64,000 nucleotides of DNA from Cepaea nemoralis (Eukaryota > Mollusca > Gastropoda > Stylommatophora > Helicidae), in the NCBI GenBank assembly GCA_014155875.1, contig JACEFZ010017415.1, positions 1,414,001-1,478,000 on the forward strand, written 5' to 3'. Positions 14,138-26,309 of this stretch are shown piece after piece; within the stretch, counting starts at the first letter, position 1, and every line of letters begins with the position of its first letter. The position numbers were made by a program, and so were the translations under genes. The notes below the pieces were generated by a model. It saw nothing but the letters and a program-made list of their open reading frames with translations. It did not search any database and was not told the origin of the DNA.

Positions 14138-14725
14138 GAGTCTTGTCTAGGCTTCAGTCATGTGTCAGCTATTCTATGTGATGGGACTGCAGTCCTGAGT
14201 CTTGACTAGGCTTCAGTCATGTGTCAGCTATTCTATGTGATGGGACTGCAGTCCTGAGTCTTGTCTAGGCTTCAGTCATGTGTCAGCTATTCCATGAGAT
14301 GGGACTGCAGTCCTGAGTCTTGTCTAGGCTTCAGTCATGTGCCAGCTATTCTATGTGATGGGACTGCAGTCCTGAGTCTTGTCTAGGCTTCAGTCATGTG
14401 TCAGCTATTCTATGTGAGTGATGGGACTGCAGTCCTGAGTCTTGTCTAGGCTTCAGTCATGAGTCAGCTATTCTATGTGAGTGATGGGACTGCAGTCCTG
14501 AGTCTTGTCTAGGCTTCAGTCATGTGTCAACTATTCTATGTGATGGGACTGCAGTCCTGAGTTTTGTCTAGGCTTCAGTCTTGTGTCAGCTATTCTATGT
14601 GATGGGACTACAATCCTGAGTCTTGTCTAGGCTTCAGTCATGTGTCAGCTATTCTATGTGAGTGATGGGACTGCAGAATTGAGTCTTGTCTAGGCTTCAG
14701 TCATGTGTCAGCTATTCTACGTGAT
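14138..14725. repeat. Minisatellite, 59/63 bp unit, about ten copies
   Basis: Ten copies of a unit beginning GTCTTGTCTAGGCTTCAG follow one another at near-constant spacing. Most units are 59 bp. Three are 63 bp because AGTG is inserted in the GTGATGGGACTGC part, giving GTGAGTGATGGG. Copies are nearly identical, which points to recent amplification. Confidence 0.95.
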
Positions 14726-15377
14726 AAGCAGTGATTCACACACTTAACTGTTGCCCGCTATTGAGCTGTTAGAGAACTATGAGGTGGGGATCTTTTTCTT
14801 CAACTTGGCTCCAAAGGCGACCCATTCTTAAAAGGGTACCAGGAAATGTCCTGGAACATAAAGGTGACCAGTGCGATACTGACCACACCACCCGCCGAGT
14901 GTAGGCTGGACCACAAATACGGGGCTAGCCCAAATCTGCCTCATGGCGTACAAGGGATTATTATTTTTTTTTTAAACTTCGCGGCGGAAACGGATCTAAC
15001 AAGGGAAAGAAGAAAATGTCATCGGGCTATTCATTGCTTAGAAATACCATAGTGGACTTTATTCTATGGGGTAGGTCTGACTGGGGCCAAACACCAGAAC
15101 TACGTGTCTGCTTTATTAGAAATAACACAACTAAATAAAAGTATGGATGTAAAAGGCAGCTAGGCAGATTACGTCGACAGGTTACTGTTTGCAATACACC
15201 TTGAACAAGAATGCAGATAGCAGGCCGTCATCTCCTAGATTTTGTAGCCGCGCAGAAGGCTGAGAATGGAATCTTGCTTTTGTGAAGTGGGACGGGAAAG
15301 CACAGTCAGAAATCTGCCCCATATGCAAATGAATTCAGCGATGTGGGAAACCAATCTGCTCATGCGCTACTCAATAA
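14726..15377. other. Unassigned sequence
   Basis: No gene is recognised. The stretch ends at the duplication flanking a short LINE fragment. Confidence 0.4.
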
Positions 15378-15387
15378 TTCTCTATAC

Positions 15388-15496
15388 TTCTTCTTCTTCT
15401 TTCGTTCGCCTGAAATATGTTTATAACTGCAATGTTGTCTCTTGTATGAATCTAACAGTCTTTTTTAGTTCATTCAGCGGTCCATAGAGTTTATCT
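15388..15496 (-). mobile_element. Dead-on-arrival 3' fragment of the RNase H LINE family
   Basis: The 109 bp fragment matches the last 100 bases of the LINE at 44843-49062, including the start of its AAG tail (here TTCTTCTTC on the plus strand). A perfect 10 bp duplication, TTCTCTATAC, lies at 15378-15387 and 15497-15506. It is a severely 5'-truncated insertion and shows that the family was retrotransposing with an (AAG)n tail. Confidence 0.92.
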
Positions 15497-15506
15497 TTCT
15501 CTATAC

Positions 15507-16673
15507 AATCTACTTGATAGTCACTGTAACCCAACAGTACTGCACATAAATACATCAATCACGGAGATGGAGATACAATCTCTGATATCAATCAGGATGC
15601 GGTGACAACTAATACGATACAGCAAGTAATCTTTACAACCGTCATGGTGGTGATTTCTCTCAGAGAAGAACTATGCCATCATCTGACAGAAATGGGTAGC
15701 TGTTTCACATTTTCAGAGAGGATAATCAATCTTTTTCTGTTCGAAAGCTTACCGGACAAGGTATCCATTTAAAATGTAAGCGAAGAGAAGTTGGACATTT
15801 AAGACTCTACACTGCAGACTTTAATTTGCAGCGGTGACACTTCAGGAGAGCTCCGTGATTGGTTCTCTTGCAACTCTCACTAAAGAAGAGTTGTAGAAAC
15901 ACTTGTTATCTCGAGACTCTGAAAGCTTATCCACAGCCTCAGTCTACAGGGGATCTTCACATCAGTGAAGGCAATGATTTACCCAATGAGATGAGTGGTG
16001 TATACACTGTAAAGGTGAGCACCACAGTTATATCTGTATCCTGCTCGTCCCATGTTGAGTGGGTGGAGTCCCAGGCTTGTGTCCCGCTAGATCAAAGGGT
16101 AAACATTTATTAGAGACGATTAATGGTGCACATATTTTTAAGGGAGATGATCTATCCTCACCTTTTTTTTCATCAGGTTTGGACCATACAATCTGTTTTC
16201 ATTTGCTGTATCTACTAATGACTATCCTATTGGTCTGTAATAACCCTCTGATTTTCATTATGATAGTATTTCATTTGTTCTTCACAGTCTGACCCTTTGC
16301 TCAGCAGAAGAAGCAGGGAAATATATTCCCTTGGGGTGTGCGACAATCACTCGTCATGAGATTAATAATCCGTAATAATCCGAACTGTTCCAATGCAAAC
16401 AAAGATGGAAACACACTCACACGCCTGCAGTGAGAAGTGCTCTTCTTCTAATGAACTTCACCACCCCCCCCCTCCCCTTCCTAGAGCAAAGACCCTCATC
16501 CAACTCATGTCAAACCTTAATATTTTTGCTACCGCCCGCAGTTCCCCCCCATTCCCCCTATGTCCTTCCCCTATTCCCGACGTGTCTCTCATTAGTGGCT
16601 CTGTCACATCCTTTTAGCTCTTCTATTCTGCGCAGACACCAGTTAATTATTGTTTGAAGTTGATTACTAATTG
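15507..16673. other. Unassigned sequence
   Basis: No gene is recognised. C-rich runs occur near 16463-16482 and 16545-16552. Confidence 0.4.
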
Positions 16674-16681
16674 TTCTAGTC

Positions 16682-17094
16682 CAGTGGTTCTCAACCGGTG
16701 GGGAATATCCCCCCAGGGGGGAATTTTAGGGTTTCCAGATAGGGGGGAGGGGGGGGGGGATTACGATTATTTCAAGATCGCATTAATACAAGAACCAGGT
16801 ACTTGATATTGTTTTTCCCTCTAAGTTTTACGGTTCTGTACTTCTCGCCCTAATGAAATTCGTTTTATAACGTGAGTAGACCCGCAAATCACGTTGTATG
16901 TAGATGTCTAGACTTGTTCTAGTATATCTTATTAAATTTAGCTTCCATGTTTATGTATACTGTGTAAGGGTGTGTGTGTGTGTGTGTGTGTGGGGGGGGG
17001 GGTTATAGGGAGGACATTCGAAAAGGGGGGGGGGGGTGGCGTTCTGAACATATGGTAAAGGGAGGCATGGGCCAAAAAAGGTTGAGAACCACTG
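16682..17094 (+). mobile_element. hAT MITE with perfect 15 bp terminal inverted repeats
   Basis: The element begins CAGTGGTTCTCAACC and ends with its exact inverse, GGTTGAGAACCACTG. The flanking octamers TTCTAGTC (16674-16681) and TTCTAGTG (17095-17102) match at 7 of 8 positions, the target-duplication size of hAT transposons. Its first and last about 60 bases resemble those of the hAT at 54830-58316 (G-rich start; CATATGGT and GGGCC before the end), so it is probably mobilised by that family. It codes for nothing and carries CA and G-rich tracts internally. Confidence 0.92.
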
Positions 17095-17102
17095 TTCTAG
17101 TG

Positions 17103-17400
17103 GTTCACCTTCTCCATATGTCTGATCCATACTATGGTACTGAATACGCGTTAGAATTAAATATTCTCAGTTTGGTGGTTTGTTGCATTTCTATTGGATT
17201 CCACAGATTGCCATGTGCTATAAAAGCTCCTCTTGCATTTTGTAATATGTATGTTAATAATGGTATCTGCTCCCCCATCTGTGTCTACATTGCTACCTAA
17301 ACATGTGTATGATTCCAGCACTTCGATTGAGATTTCACCACAAGATGTCGGGTTATCATTTCCTTGATTTATTCTCATTATCTATGTATTTTCCCCTATG
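17103..17400 (-). pseudogene. LINE reverse transcriptase C-terminal relic
   Basis: On the minus strand the frame contains the segment EISIEVLESYTCLGSNVDTDGG, matching the usual xYxYLGs/t block after the YADD motif of RTE-like reverse transcriptases. Frameshifts follow soon after. The hAT MITE at 16682-17094 sits directly beside it and may have inserted into it. Confidence 0.7.
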
Positions 17401-17508
17401 AACTTTTAGACGTATTTGTGGTGACCTTCTCATCAAGTGGTGTTTAGCTTATCATGTGTTTGATATCATGTGTGAGGCAGGAGACAGTGAAAAGTATTTT
17501 TCCTCATT

Positions 17509-18480
<972 letters not shown>

Positions 18481-18627
18481 CGTTATGGTGCTAATCCCGC
18501 GAAGTCCCATCAGGCGGTGACCCCCTGCCTCGAGGGGGTCCACCCATGACTACTGGTGGTCACCTTCCCCTGTGCTGTGGAGTCAAGGCACAGAGGAGTA
18601 GGTTAAGAGCTATTAACCAAACACCCC

Positions 18628-18988
18628 GAACATCTACATACTACAGTGGAATGCCGAAGGAGTTTATAACAAGAAAGTCTCCCTAACACAGCGTCTTCAT
18701 AAAGTTAGAATAGATGTGGCGTGCATTCAAGAGACACACCTCAACGATAATCGCAAATTCTCAGTCAGGGGATATCAAGCCACACGTTTCGACCGCGAAG
18801 GACACAAAGGAGGAGTTCTAATACTTACACGAAATACAATACCTTGCAGCGAAGTATCTGTGATCTCTGACAAACAAACGGAAATTAGAGATGTTGATAT
18901 AATGATAAAGGACGTGAAAATAAGAATTTACAACCTGTATAGCCCGGCAGATAAGGACCTTACAACTGTCAAACATGAAAATAACTGA
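18628..18988 (+). pseudogene. LINE endonuclease, N-terminal remnant
   Basis: The frame contains QWNAEGV with the conserved asparagine, IQETHL with the catalytic glutamate and KGGVLILTR, the standard start of an APE-like LINE endonuclease. It is closely parallel to HWNAEGV and LQETHL in the better element at 45255-48719. A shift near 18970-18990 moves the GGFNSRSE-like (usually GDFN) block into another frame, and the rest up to GSDH is missing. Confidence 0.85.
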
Positions 18989-19430
18989 CACAAACTGCAT
19001 TATTGTCGGAGGCTTTAATAGCCGTTCAGAAAGATGGGGATACCCAGATACTGACAAAAGAGGAGATGAAGTGGAGGACTGGGAAAAATACTCAAATCTT
19101 CATCTACTTAAATTAAAAACCATACTGGACTGAAGAACTACAAATTTTGGAGGACAAAGTTGATGATGCCATGAAGACAGCAGAGAGAGAACAAACAACT
19201 GAAGTGAACATCTCTCTCAAAGCCATTTCAGCAAAATATAAAAGAACAGTAAATCAAACAACAAGAGATTCTTGGAGGGAAAAAAACAGAACACCTTAAT
19301 TCTGACAGGGATGGAAAAAAAACTATGGAAACTAGTGAAAGCCATGAACAATGAAGGACCTAAAAACAAACAAATAACAATTAAACAAGGAAATGCCTTG
19401 CTTACATGAAAAAAGGCTGCAAATGCACTA

Positions 19431-20640
19431 ATGGAACACTATGCCAGTATAAACCACACTGATATTACAACGGAACAGAAGAAAGCAATCAAAGACAAAC
19501 AGATACATCATAGTAATACAGAGACAGCAGCAGAATATATGATGGAAAATCTAACAATGGAAGAAATGGAACAGGAAAGGAATACTCTAAAAAAGAAGAA
19601 ATCACCAGGAAAGGATGGAATCACAAATTAAATGCTAATAGGACTAGGCACTAAGGCAAATAAAAAACTACTAGCACTCCTAAACTACAGCTGGAAGAGA
19701 GGAATAGTCACACAGGCATGGAAGGAAGCTATACTAATACCTATGCCAAAGAAAGGAAAAGACCTGGAAGAACCAAATGGCTATCGACCCATCAGCCTAC
19801 TTAGCTGTGTAGGAAAATTAATGGAACGCATTATCAATGGCAGGCTAACATGGCATCTGGAAGAAAACAAACTCTTAACACCACACCAAGCAGGATTCAG
19901 AAAGTACAGATCCACTGAAGATCAAATAACCTATATAGCTCTGGAAATAGAGGATGCCTTCCAAGAGGAAAAACACACACTAGCAGTCTTGATAGATTTA
20001 GAAAAAGCATTTGATAAAGTATGGAAGGAAGGACTGAAAGTAAAACTGCAAAAAATGCATGTTTGTGGCAAAATGTATAAATGGATCAGTCACTACCTTG
20101 AGAACAGAACTGCCAGGACCAAAGTACAAGGACAAACCAGCAAAATTATGCTGTTGGAGCAAGGTGTCCTCCAATGAGGAGTTCTTTCACCAACATTATT
20201 CCTAGCAAATATAAATAACATCGCGGAAAATTTTCCAGCCAGAGTACACACATCCTCCTTTGCAGATGACCTAGCCATATGGACATCTGAAGAGTATATT
20301 AGTACAGCTAACAGCAGAATACAGCAAGCCCTATTAGCGCTAGAAGACTGGTCAAAATCATGGCTAGTGAAGATAAGTGAGGAGAAAACAACATGCACAG
20401 TGTTCTCCCTCTCAAATAAAATTCAGCAACATAAGCTGGTATTGAATGGAAAAATATTGCGCCATGAAGAAAATCCAAACTATCTAGGAGTCACCTTTGA
20501 TCGTGGCCTGATATGGAAGACACAGGTGGAGAAAAATCGAACAAGAGCAAGGCAAAGAATGGCAATCGTGAAAAAGCTTGCTGGTAAACGTGGGGAGCAG
20601 ATGAGAAAGTTCTCAAGATGTTATATACTGGGCGGGTGAG
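19431..20640 (+). pseudogene. LINE reverse transcriptase, decayed
   Basis: Open pieces at 19431-19631, 19632-20177 and 20367-20639 spell a non-LTR reverse transcriptase: GYRPISLLSC, QAGFRKYRSTEDQ, LIDLEKAFDKVW (motif A aspartates), then a TGA stop inside motif B where VPQGG is expected, GVLSPTLF, and FADDLAIW in place of YADD. The stop at 20175-20177 and another at 19629-19631 kill the ORF. The YLGVTFDRGLIW block follows. Confidence 0.92.
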
Positions 20641-21119
20641 GCCAGTACTGGAATATGGCATTGCAGCTTGGGCAACAGCAGCTAAGTCAAACTTTAACAA
20701 AATAAGTAGAGTCAATAATCAAGGAATGTGAATCATAACTGGAAGCCTATTTATGAACTAGAAAAGATCACCTGTTTACAACCAATGCAGGACAGAATAG
20801 ATAGCAGAGCCCAGCAACAAGAAGAAAAATTTAGAAGATTGACAGACCACCCTATGTATAACAGATTTAATTGGTTTTGGAAAGGGAAGACTGAAGCGTA
20901 GCCACTTTGTAGAAACTGCAAAACGAAAGATTAGAGCAGATCCCATACTTAACATATCAACAGTCAAAACCATTTACAATGCACACAAGTTCCCAGCTTT
21001 TGACAGCAGAAACTGCCTGAGATGATAGAAAACATTCCTGGTATTGAGAAAAAGAACACTCAGAATGAAACCGAAAGAAGAAAAATAACCCTAAACTACA
21101 TAAAAGAACATTACCCAAG

Positions 21120-21850
21120 CAGCAATTGGACCCATGCATATACAGATGGATCAGCCAAAAATTCAACAGAAAATGGAGGAGGAATTCTCCTAAATTAAAA
21201 ACATTGGAGTGAAAAAACACAGTCAGTGGCAACTGGAAAATTTTCAAGTAGCTTCAAAGCGGAGGTAGAGGCCTTGAAAACTGCAGCAGAAATGCTCTTG
21301 ATCGAGGAAAATAAAGAGAAGCAAATAGATATATTCACAGATGCAAAGTCAGCTGTCTCAATACTGAAGAGAAAATACAGCACAGAACTAGCTGACCTAA
21401 GAGCTGCACTCCATGGTCAATGCCAGAGATCCAAAAAAGTTGTAATACACATTGCAGTATATCTGGAAATGAAGAGGCTAACAGACTAGCAAAAGATGGT
21501 GGACGACTAACACAGCCTGACATAGACATAACCTATAATGAAGTAAAGAGGTTTATAAAAAGCACTTATAGAACCAAATGGGAATCAGAGCATCCAGGCC
21601 ACCAGAAAGATGATGTATATTACAAACTCGACCGAAGAGAACAAGTAGCAATCTTCAGACTCCGCACAGGACATAACACTTGTTCAATAAACTACAGATA
21701 GGAGATACTGATGAATGTAATTGTGGAACTGGTAAAATGAGAGCTAAACATTTGCTGCAGGAGAACCCAATATATGCAGAAAGATATTTTGGCCCACACC
21801 TTCTTCATTTGAGGACAAGCTCTATGGAGATATCAACAAGCTCAAGTTGA
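21120..21850 (+). pseudogene. LINE RNase H and tail domain, decayed
   Basis: AYTDGSAKN carries the first RNase H aspartate, AEVEALKTAAE the glutamate and FTDAKSA the second aspartate. The final HxGxxGNExAD block is broken: SGNEEANRLAK lies in another frame at about 21450-21495. The following REQVAIFRLRTGHNTC region (to 21701) corresponds to PEQVIILRLRTGHNRL in the element at 44843-49062. Confidence 0.9.
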
Positions 21851-21896
21851 CTGCAGTTTACTTTAACTAAATTCAAGTTGACATTTAAAGGTGTAT

Positions 21897-22138
21897 AGGG
21901 AGTCTCTGTGGCGAAGTGGTCAAGCCGTTTGATTCGTGCTCCGAAGGTTGTGGGTTCGATTCTGGGCCACGCCTTCGGTTTATGAGTTAAATATTTCGGA
22001 GACTCCTGTGGGTCGTCGCTAAAAGCTACGGAGTTCGTGCTTTGTGCGACGCTTTCCGCGCTGCGGAAAGAGACCGAGCCATATGGGATAAAACCCGGTG
22101 CAATGAAGTCGACCCTGTCGACTTTTAAGAGACTTTTT
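21897..22138 (+). mobile_element. SINE family A, tRNA-derived, with 14 bp duplication
   Basis: The copy is flanked by ATTTAAAGGTGTAT at 21883-21896 and 22139-22152. The head has an A box GTGGCGAAGTGG and a B box GGGTTCGATTC at tRNA-like spacing, so transcription by RNA polymerase III is expected. The body contains CGGAGTTCGTGCTTTG and CCGAGCCATATGGGATAAAA and ends in a T-rich stretch without a poly(A) tail. It inserted into the end of the decayed LINE, so it is younger than that element. Confidence 0.93.
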
Positions 22139-22219
22139 ATTTAAAGGTGTATGAAGAAGTATTTAGACTGCCACACTTCATACCACAGGTATGTCGGTTA
22201 CAAACGCGTTCCTGGGGCA

Positions 22220-22860
22220 TTAAATGAAATATTGCTTGGATAGCAGATCCATTACGTGGAAAGTCCGAATCAAAAGCTCACTGTGTGTGCTTCATAAAAG
22301 GTGGAAAAAGTGTCCTAGTGGCACGAAATGGAATATTGCTTGGAAAGCAAATCCATTACGTGGAAAGTCCGAATCGAAAGCTCACTGTGTGGATGTCATC
22401 TGCAGACTGCATTCTTCTGGTTTCCGGAAGAACAGCCTGTGGTGAACGGAAGGCCCAATATACAGAAGTGAGTCTAAGCAACCATGTGCAGGACGTGACG
22501 ATTCCTTGGGTAAGCCCAGTACCAGAGCGCTGTGTGTCGGCTCTGCAATTATGGAAGCTTCCTTGGATGGCGGGGATTCCCATGGTCTGCCCTTGCCTTC
22601 CCTTGAGGACGGACCAGGATGTCTTTGGCTGTTCTATATGGGCCAGCTGGGATGGGGGATAATACCACAACAGTGAGAGTCAAACGTCCTAAGAAACCCC
22701 CGGGAAGGTTAACCCGGTCAACAAATGCCCGCAGAAGTCGGATGTGTCGGCCTAATGGCGCAAGAACGCAGCTCTGCTGTAAACAGGCACAACGGAGTCA
22801 TCTCCGAAAAAAAAAAAACGCATGAACGCAGAAGAAGAAGAATCCAGTATCAGGCTAACG
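22220..22860 (+). repeat. Dispersed repeat R0.6, copy 1, with GAA-rich end
   Basis: This roughly 0.6 kb sequence recurs inverted at 63411-64000. It starts with two nearly identical sections (about 22225-22285 and 22330-22390, both with CATTACGTGGAAAGTCCGAATC) and ends with an A-run, ATGAACGCAGAAG and GAA repeats. Both copies contain the same short open frame of about 65 codons (22619-22825), rich in Arg and Lys and starting LAVLYGPAGMGDNTTTV. A second frame (LTVWMSSADCILLVSGRTA) is shared but shifts after MAG. I do not recognise a protein family. The end resembles that of the AAG-tailed LINE, so it could be a dependent element. Confidence 0.8.
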
Positions 22861-24047
22861 GCAACAATGACACCCGTCTAGTCAGCATCAGGAAATAAAC
22901 AATAACAAAGAATGACAACTGTCGCGGAATTCTTGGAGTTGTCGATCGATGAAAGACTGTCGCGCCATTCGTCTACAGGCAGCTACCATTCTTTGATGTT
23001 GGGGACAGACTGTCCTGATGAGAGTCGGCAAGATCTTTTGTTGTGGGGAAGAGATTTCTCCAGATCACAAGCCGGCGAGACTTTTTGGAGTACCGGGAAC
23101 AATTCCCCAGATCAAAGCTGGACAGCCGGCCGGTTGTTTACATCGAGTCGGAACAGGAGAGAAAAAAATAGTTTCTCGACGCCTAGTGTCTAGTCAGATT
23201 TGTGACGTCATTCAGACACAGTTTTAAAACAGTCTGGACAAACACCTTTAGCGGGAAATCGACCAAATGTTGTGAGGCAACAAGGACGTGTTTGATGTTC
23301 CTGTTCTGATTATGGAAAGAGACCACGATGTCTTATGTTGATTTACATCGGCGGACATTTGTCCATTGTATGATTTAGTGGTCTCGATTTCAGACGGGAA
23401 TAAATATATGGTATTTAATTAAATAAACCCACTTTAGAGATTCTTAGGAGTCGAGCGTAGTAATGTGCGTTGTGAGAACTTATTATAGGAGCGTCGGCAG
23501 CAGTAGGCTATCGCGTTGCTTAAACTAGCTAGTGTGAGATATCAATTAACTCAGTGAGTTAAGAACAAGGTGGAGGGATGATATTCGGGGGGGGGGGGGG
23601 AATTGTAAAATGGTAGGATCTTCCAGTAGGGTATCTACTGGGTATCTGCGCTTTTCCTTTAGTCTTTCCTTGTCTTACCATGACTCAGACCGATGTGATG
23701 GGCTCCTCTGCCTTATGACAGAGTTTAGTTCTCTGTTAAATATCTGAGTGCGGCCGTCGGCCTACACTCACCTAATGAAGGTCGGAATCGGGTTGCTCTC
23801 ACCGGGTGTTCTCTCTTCAACAAGTTCCACCATGTTTTCCCACACAAAAAAAGCTAGCAGACAAGTCATAGAAGAAGATTATGGCTCGATCATTGAAGGC
23901 AGGTTTTACTCAGCGGCCTTTGCCCTGGGCCCATAACCCAGAGAGTCTGCAAGAACCTGGCCTCTGATTCCTCCGTGGTAGTTCTCATCATATTAGAGTG
24001 AAGATACTTGCAATACCACCAGTAACAGGAACAATAGTATTTATATA
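22861..24047. other. Unassigned sequence
   Basis: No gene is recognised. A G homopolymer lies near 23586-23600. Confidence 0.4.
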
Positions 24048-24168
24048 GAGAAATTAACAATTAACATTGCGTTTTCCAAATGGTGAATTCCTGTGAGAAA
24101 TTAACAATTAACATTGTGTTTTCCAAATGGTGAATTCCCGTGAGAAATTAACAATTAACATTTTGTTT
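24048..24168. repeat. Tandem repeat, 47 bp unit, about 2.6 copies
   Basis: Units beginning GAGAAATTAACAATTAACAT start at 24048, 24095 and 24142. They differ by one or two bases. Such short repeats also occur in LTR U3 regions, but no LTR ends were found. Confidence 0.9.
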
Positions 24169-24618
24169 CAAAGTGACAGTAAACATTTATTTTACTGTAC
24201 AAGTATTATCAGATGACAGAACTTTTAGTGACATATTAGTTACACTGTGTGTGTCGGATTCATGATCAGTATTGGACTACATCCACCATTGGTGACCAGG
24301 CATCCGGACTATCCAAGAGCCACTGGAGGAAGTCGACACCTGGCCGGAGAGACGCATCATTTGGTAAGGTCCTTCTGTACTTGATCTATGGTGCTGTTGG
24401 GTGGCCGGTACTGTGATTAAAGCAGACTTTGATACTGAGCTGTTCGGTCTGATTCTGCATACACCCTAGATTATACGACAGACATTCTACACACACACTT
24501 TGCACATACCTGACACTTTTCTATATTAAATTAATTTGTCATTTTGTTAGAAGCTAGAGATGTGTATAATGTTTTAGAAAAGAATGAGAGGGGGCATGGT
24601 CCAGTGGTAAGAAGAAGA

Positions 24619-24620
<2 letters not shown>
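24169..24620. other. Unassigned sequence
   Basis: No gene is seen. ATTGGTGACCAGG at about 24288 faintly resembles the primer-binding start of some Gypsy elements, which I did not accept as evidence. Confidence 0.35.

Positions 24621-24706
<86 letters not shown>
24621..24706. repeat. (GA)n microsatellite
   Basis: A pure GA array of about 43 units preceded by a GAA run. Confidence 0.95.
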
Positions 24707-24709
<3 letters not shown>

Positions 24710-24912
24710 AAAGACTGATGGGGTTTTGTGGAGAGATCCAGGAGATCCTCAAGATAATGACATGGAGTTAAAAGAATGTGGGTGTTGATTCCCCTCACCC
24801 CAGGGACGACACTTATTACGACAACAACATCCTTCTAATTGCATTATTTAGCAAGGTGTTAGTTCTCGTTTACTAGGGTATTTTACAGCTGAGTAAGCTT
24901 GTTGAACTGTGT
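24707..24912. other. Unassigned spacer before a LINE insertion
   Basis: Short sequence between the GA array and the 13 bp duplication of the next LINE. No gene is seen. Confidence 0.4.
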
Positions 24913-24925
24913 AATTGTACTTTTT

Positions 24926-26309
24926 CCTGGTGCTCTCTGGACAACGGGATTATGAGAGATGATGCCCCAAGCCTCACAATAGATGTTAGAAGCGTCAACA
25001 GAGAGAACAAACTGAAATATCTGGGAATCACATTTGACAGGAGTCTGTCCTTCAAGGACCATGTGGAGACGTTTGTGACAAGATCTCAAAAGGGACTCAA
25101 TGCACTTAAACCTATGGCTGTAATGGACTCAGAGCAGAGAATGCTCTTCACACTATACCAGCACTTGATCCTCTCATTGACTGATTATGGACTAGGATTG
25201 CTCACTGTCTCAAAGAGTCAGCTGGGGAAATTAGAGCGCATACAGAACGAAGCTATGCGGGTCATTCTGGGATGCACCAGAGACACGCCAGTAGTGTGTA
25301 TGCGTTACATCCTCGGTCTGCCGACTGTTGCTGGTAGGCACAAGGTGATGCAGGCGAAAGCATACCTCAGAGTAGCTGCAGACACAGATCACCCGTTGCA
25401 TGAGGCGCTGGACGAAGTTAAGGGTCAGAGACTGATAAGAGGGAAGTCATGGATGGCTCAGGCGGAGGATACGATCAGACAGGTGTGCCCCTTGGAGAAC
25501 ATTAGGCGAGGAGAGGAGTGGGTCAGAGTGCGAGCGGACTTGTGCAGAGTTATAATCACATTGAGCCGGGAGTGCAGGGAGTGGCCAGCAGGGGCCACGG
25601 AAGTGGAAATCCAGCAACTAATTCAGGATAACGCTCGCCCGGGTGATGTGATTATCTACACGGATGGTTCGGTGTTGAGAGGTAGGAGAAGTGCCTGGGG
25701 ATTCTTAGCAAAAGCTAATGGTCGACGTTTGGTGCAGGAGAGCCTGGCGTATGATGCCACAACAACTAGCTTAAGAATGGAGGTGGAGGCGGTCAGTGCA
25801 GCTTTCCGCTGGATGGAGAACACGATACATACACACATTGTGATTGTAACTGACTCAGAAAGCATGCTGAGGAGGGTGAGGACAGGTAGGCTTCGTGCTG
25901 AGTGGCTTGCTTCGCTTCGGAGGTCACGGGTAGAAAGCATCACCTGGATCTTTTCTCCGGGGCATGCAGGTGTGCTGGGGAATGAACAGGCGGACAGATT
26001 GGCTGGCTCGGCAAAACTTGGTGGAGTATTGATGCATGACAAGGCAGACGTGGTTGCGGCCTTGTGGGAGCACGTGTACACCTCGGAGGAGCAAATGGAT
26101 CACCATAGTCTGGTAAGAATGAGGCAGCGAGGTGTGACGAGGGGATCTGGCCGACGCTCGACGCTCAGAGGAAAGGCGAGACGGACATATAATCAGATTG
26201 CTACTGGAACTATTAGTGTTGGAACTCTTCGCTGGCTGCTGAGGATGGGGACGGAGCGCTTATGGGAATGCCCCGAATGCTGTGATGTCGGTTCCTAAAA
26301 CAATCAATC
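24926..26309 (+). mobile_element. 5'-truncated RNase H LINE with (AATC)n tail
   Basis: A perfect 13 bp duplication, AATTGTACTTTTT, lies at 24913-24925 and 26310-26322, and the insert ends CAATCAATC, an AATC tail. Coding sequence runs to the 5' junction, so this is a 1384 bp 5'-truncated copy of a longer element. The last 70 bp recur at about 43896-43962 with a GATT tail on the other strand, so it is a family with at least two insertions here. It differs from the AAG-tailed LINE at 44843-49062. Confidence 0.94.
24952..26298 (+). CDS. Reverse transcriptase C-terminus plus RNase H, open fragment
   Basis: The fragment is 448 codons without interruption, unusual among the elements here. Residues 20-50 hold KYLGITFDRSLSFKDHV, the block after the YADD motif. 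Residues 90-150 are the C-terminal RT region (LGKLERIQNEAMRVILGC). RNase H follows at about residues 230-350 with IIYTDGSVLRG, RMEVEAVSAA, VTDSESM and SPGHAGVLGNEQADRLAG, so all four acidic positions and the histidine are present. It ends in WECPECCDVGS, a cut-down zinc-ribbon-like end, 9 bases before the tail. Without endonuclease and RT palm it cannot act alone. The first ATG is only the first in frame, not a true start. The clade is probably I/Ingi/Vingi-like, by domain order. Confidence 0.88.
   Translation: MRDDAPSLTIDVRSVNRENKLKYLGITFDRSLSFKDHVETFVTRSQKGLNALKPMAVMDSEQRMLFTLYQHLILSLTDYGLGLLTVSKSQLGKLERIQNEAMRVILGCTRDTPVVCMRYILGLPTVAGRHKVMQAKAYLRVAADTDHPLHEALDEVKGQRLIRGKSWMAQAEDTIRQVCPLENIRRGEEWVRVRADLCRVIITLSRECREWPAGATEVEIQQLIQDNARPGDVIIYTDGSVLRGRRSAWGFLAKANGRRLVQESLAYDATTTSLRMEVEAVSAAFRWMENTIHTHIVIVTDSESMLRRVRTGRLRAEWLASLRRSRVESITWIFSPGHAGVLGNEQADRLAGSAKLGGVLMHDKADVVAALWEHVYTSEEQMDHHSLVRMRQRGVTRGSGRRSTLRGKARRTYNQIATGTISVGTLRWLLRMGTERLWECPECCDVGS

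Larger units (their letters stand above)
18490..22160 (+). mobile_element. Decayed RNase H-bearing LINE (I/Ingi/Nimb-like group)
   Basis: The plus strand carries, in order, an APE endonuclease start (ILQWNAEGVYNKK at about 18628, IQETHLNDN, GGVLILTR), a gap where most of the endonuclease is lost, the reverse transcriptase (19431-20640) and an RNase H domain (about 21120-21480), then the C-terminal tail domain to about 21840. A SINE with its own duplication sits at 21897-22138, and a GAAGAAG remnant of the tail follows at 22153. It is related to, but clearly diverged from, the element at 44843-49062, with which it shares domain order and the KLYG...LK ending. Many stops and frameshifts mark it as old. 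The clade call is from domain order only. Confidence 0.85.

Noticed and set aside
21900..21965. A functional tRNA gene with A and B boxes
   Set aside because: The sequence does not fold into a complete tRNA by eye, is followed by a fixed SINE body, has a retroposition duplication and recurs inverted at 26473.
24270..24310. LTR retrotransposon primer-binding site (ATTGGTGACC) with tandem repeats upstream as in a U3 region
   Set aside because: No paired LTR, no TG...CA ends, and no gag or pol sequence nearby. The match is too short.
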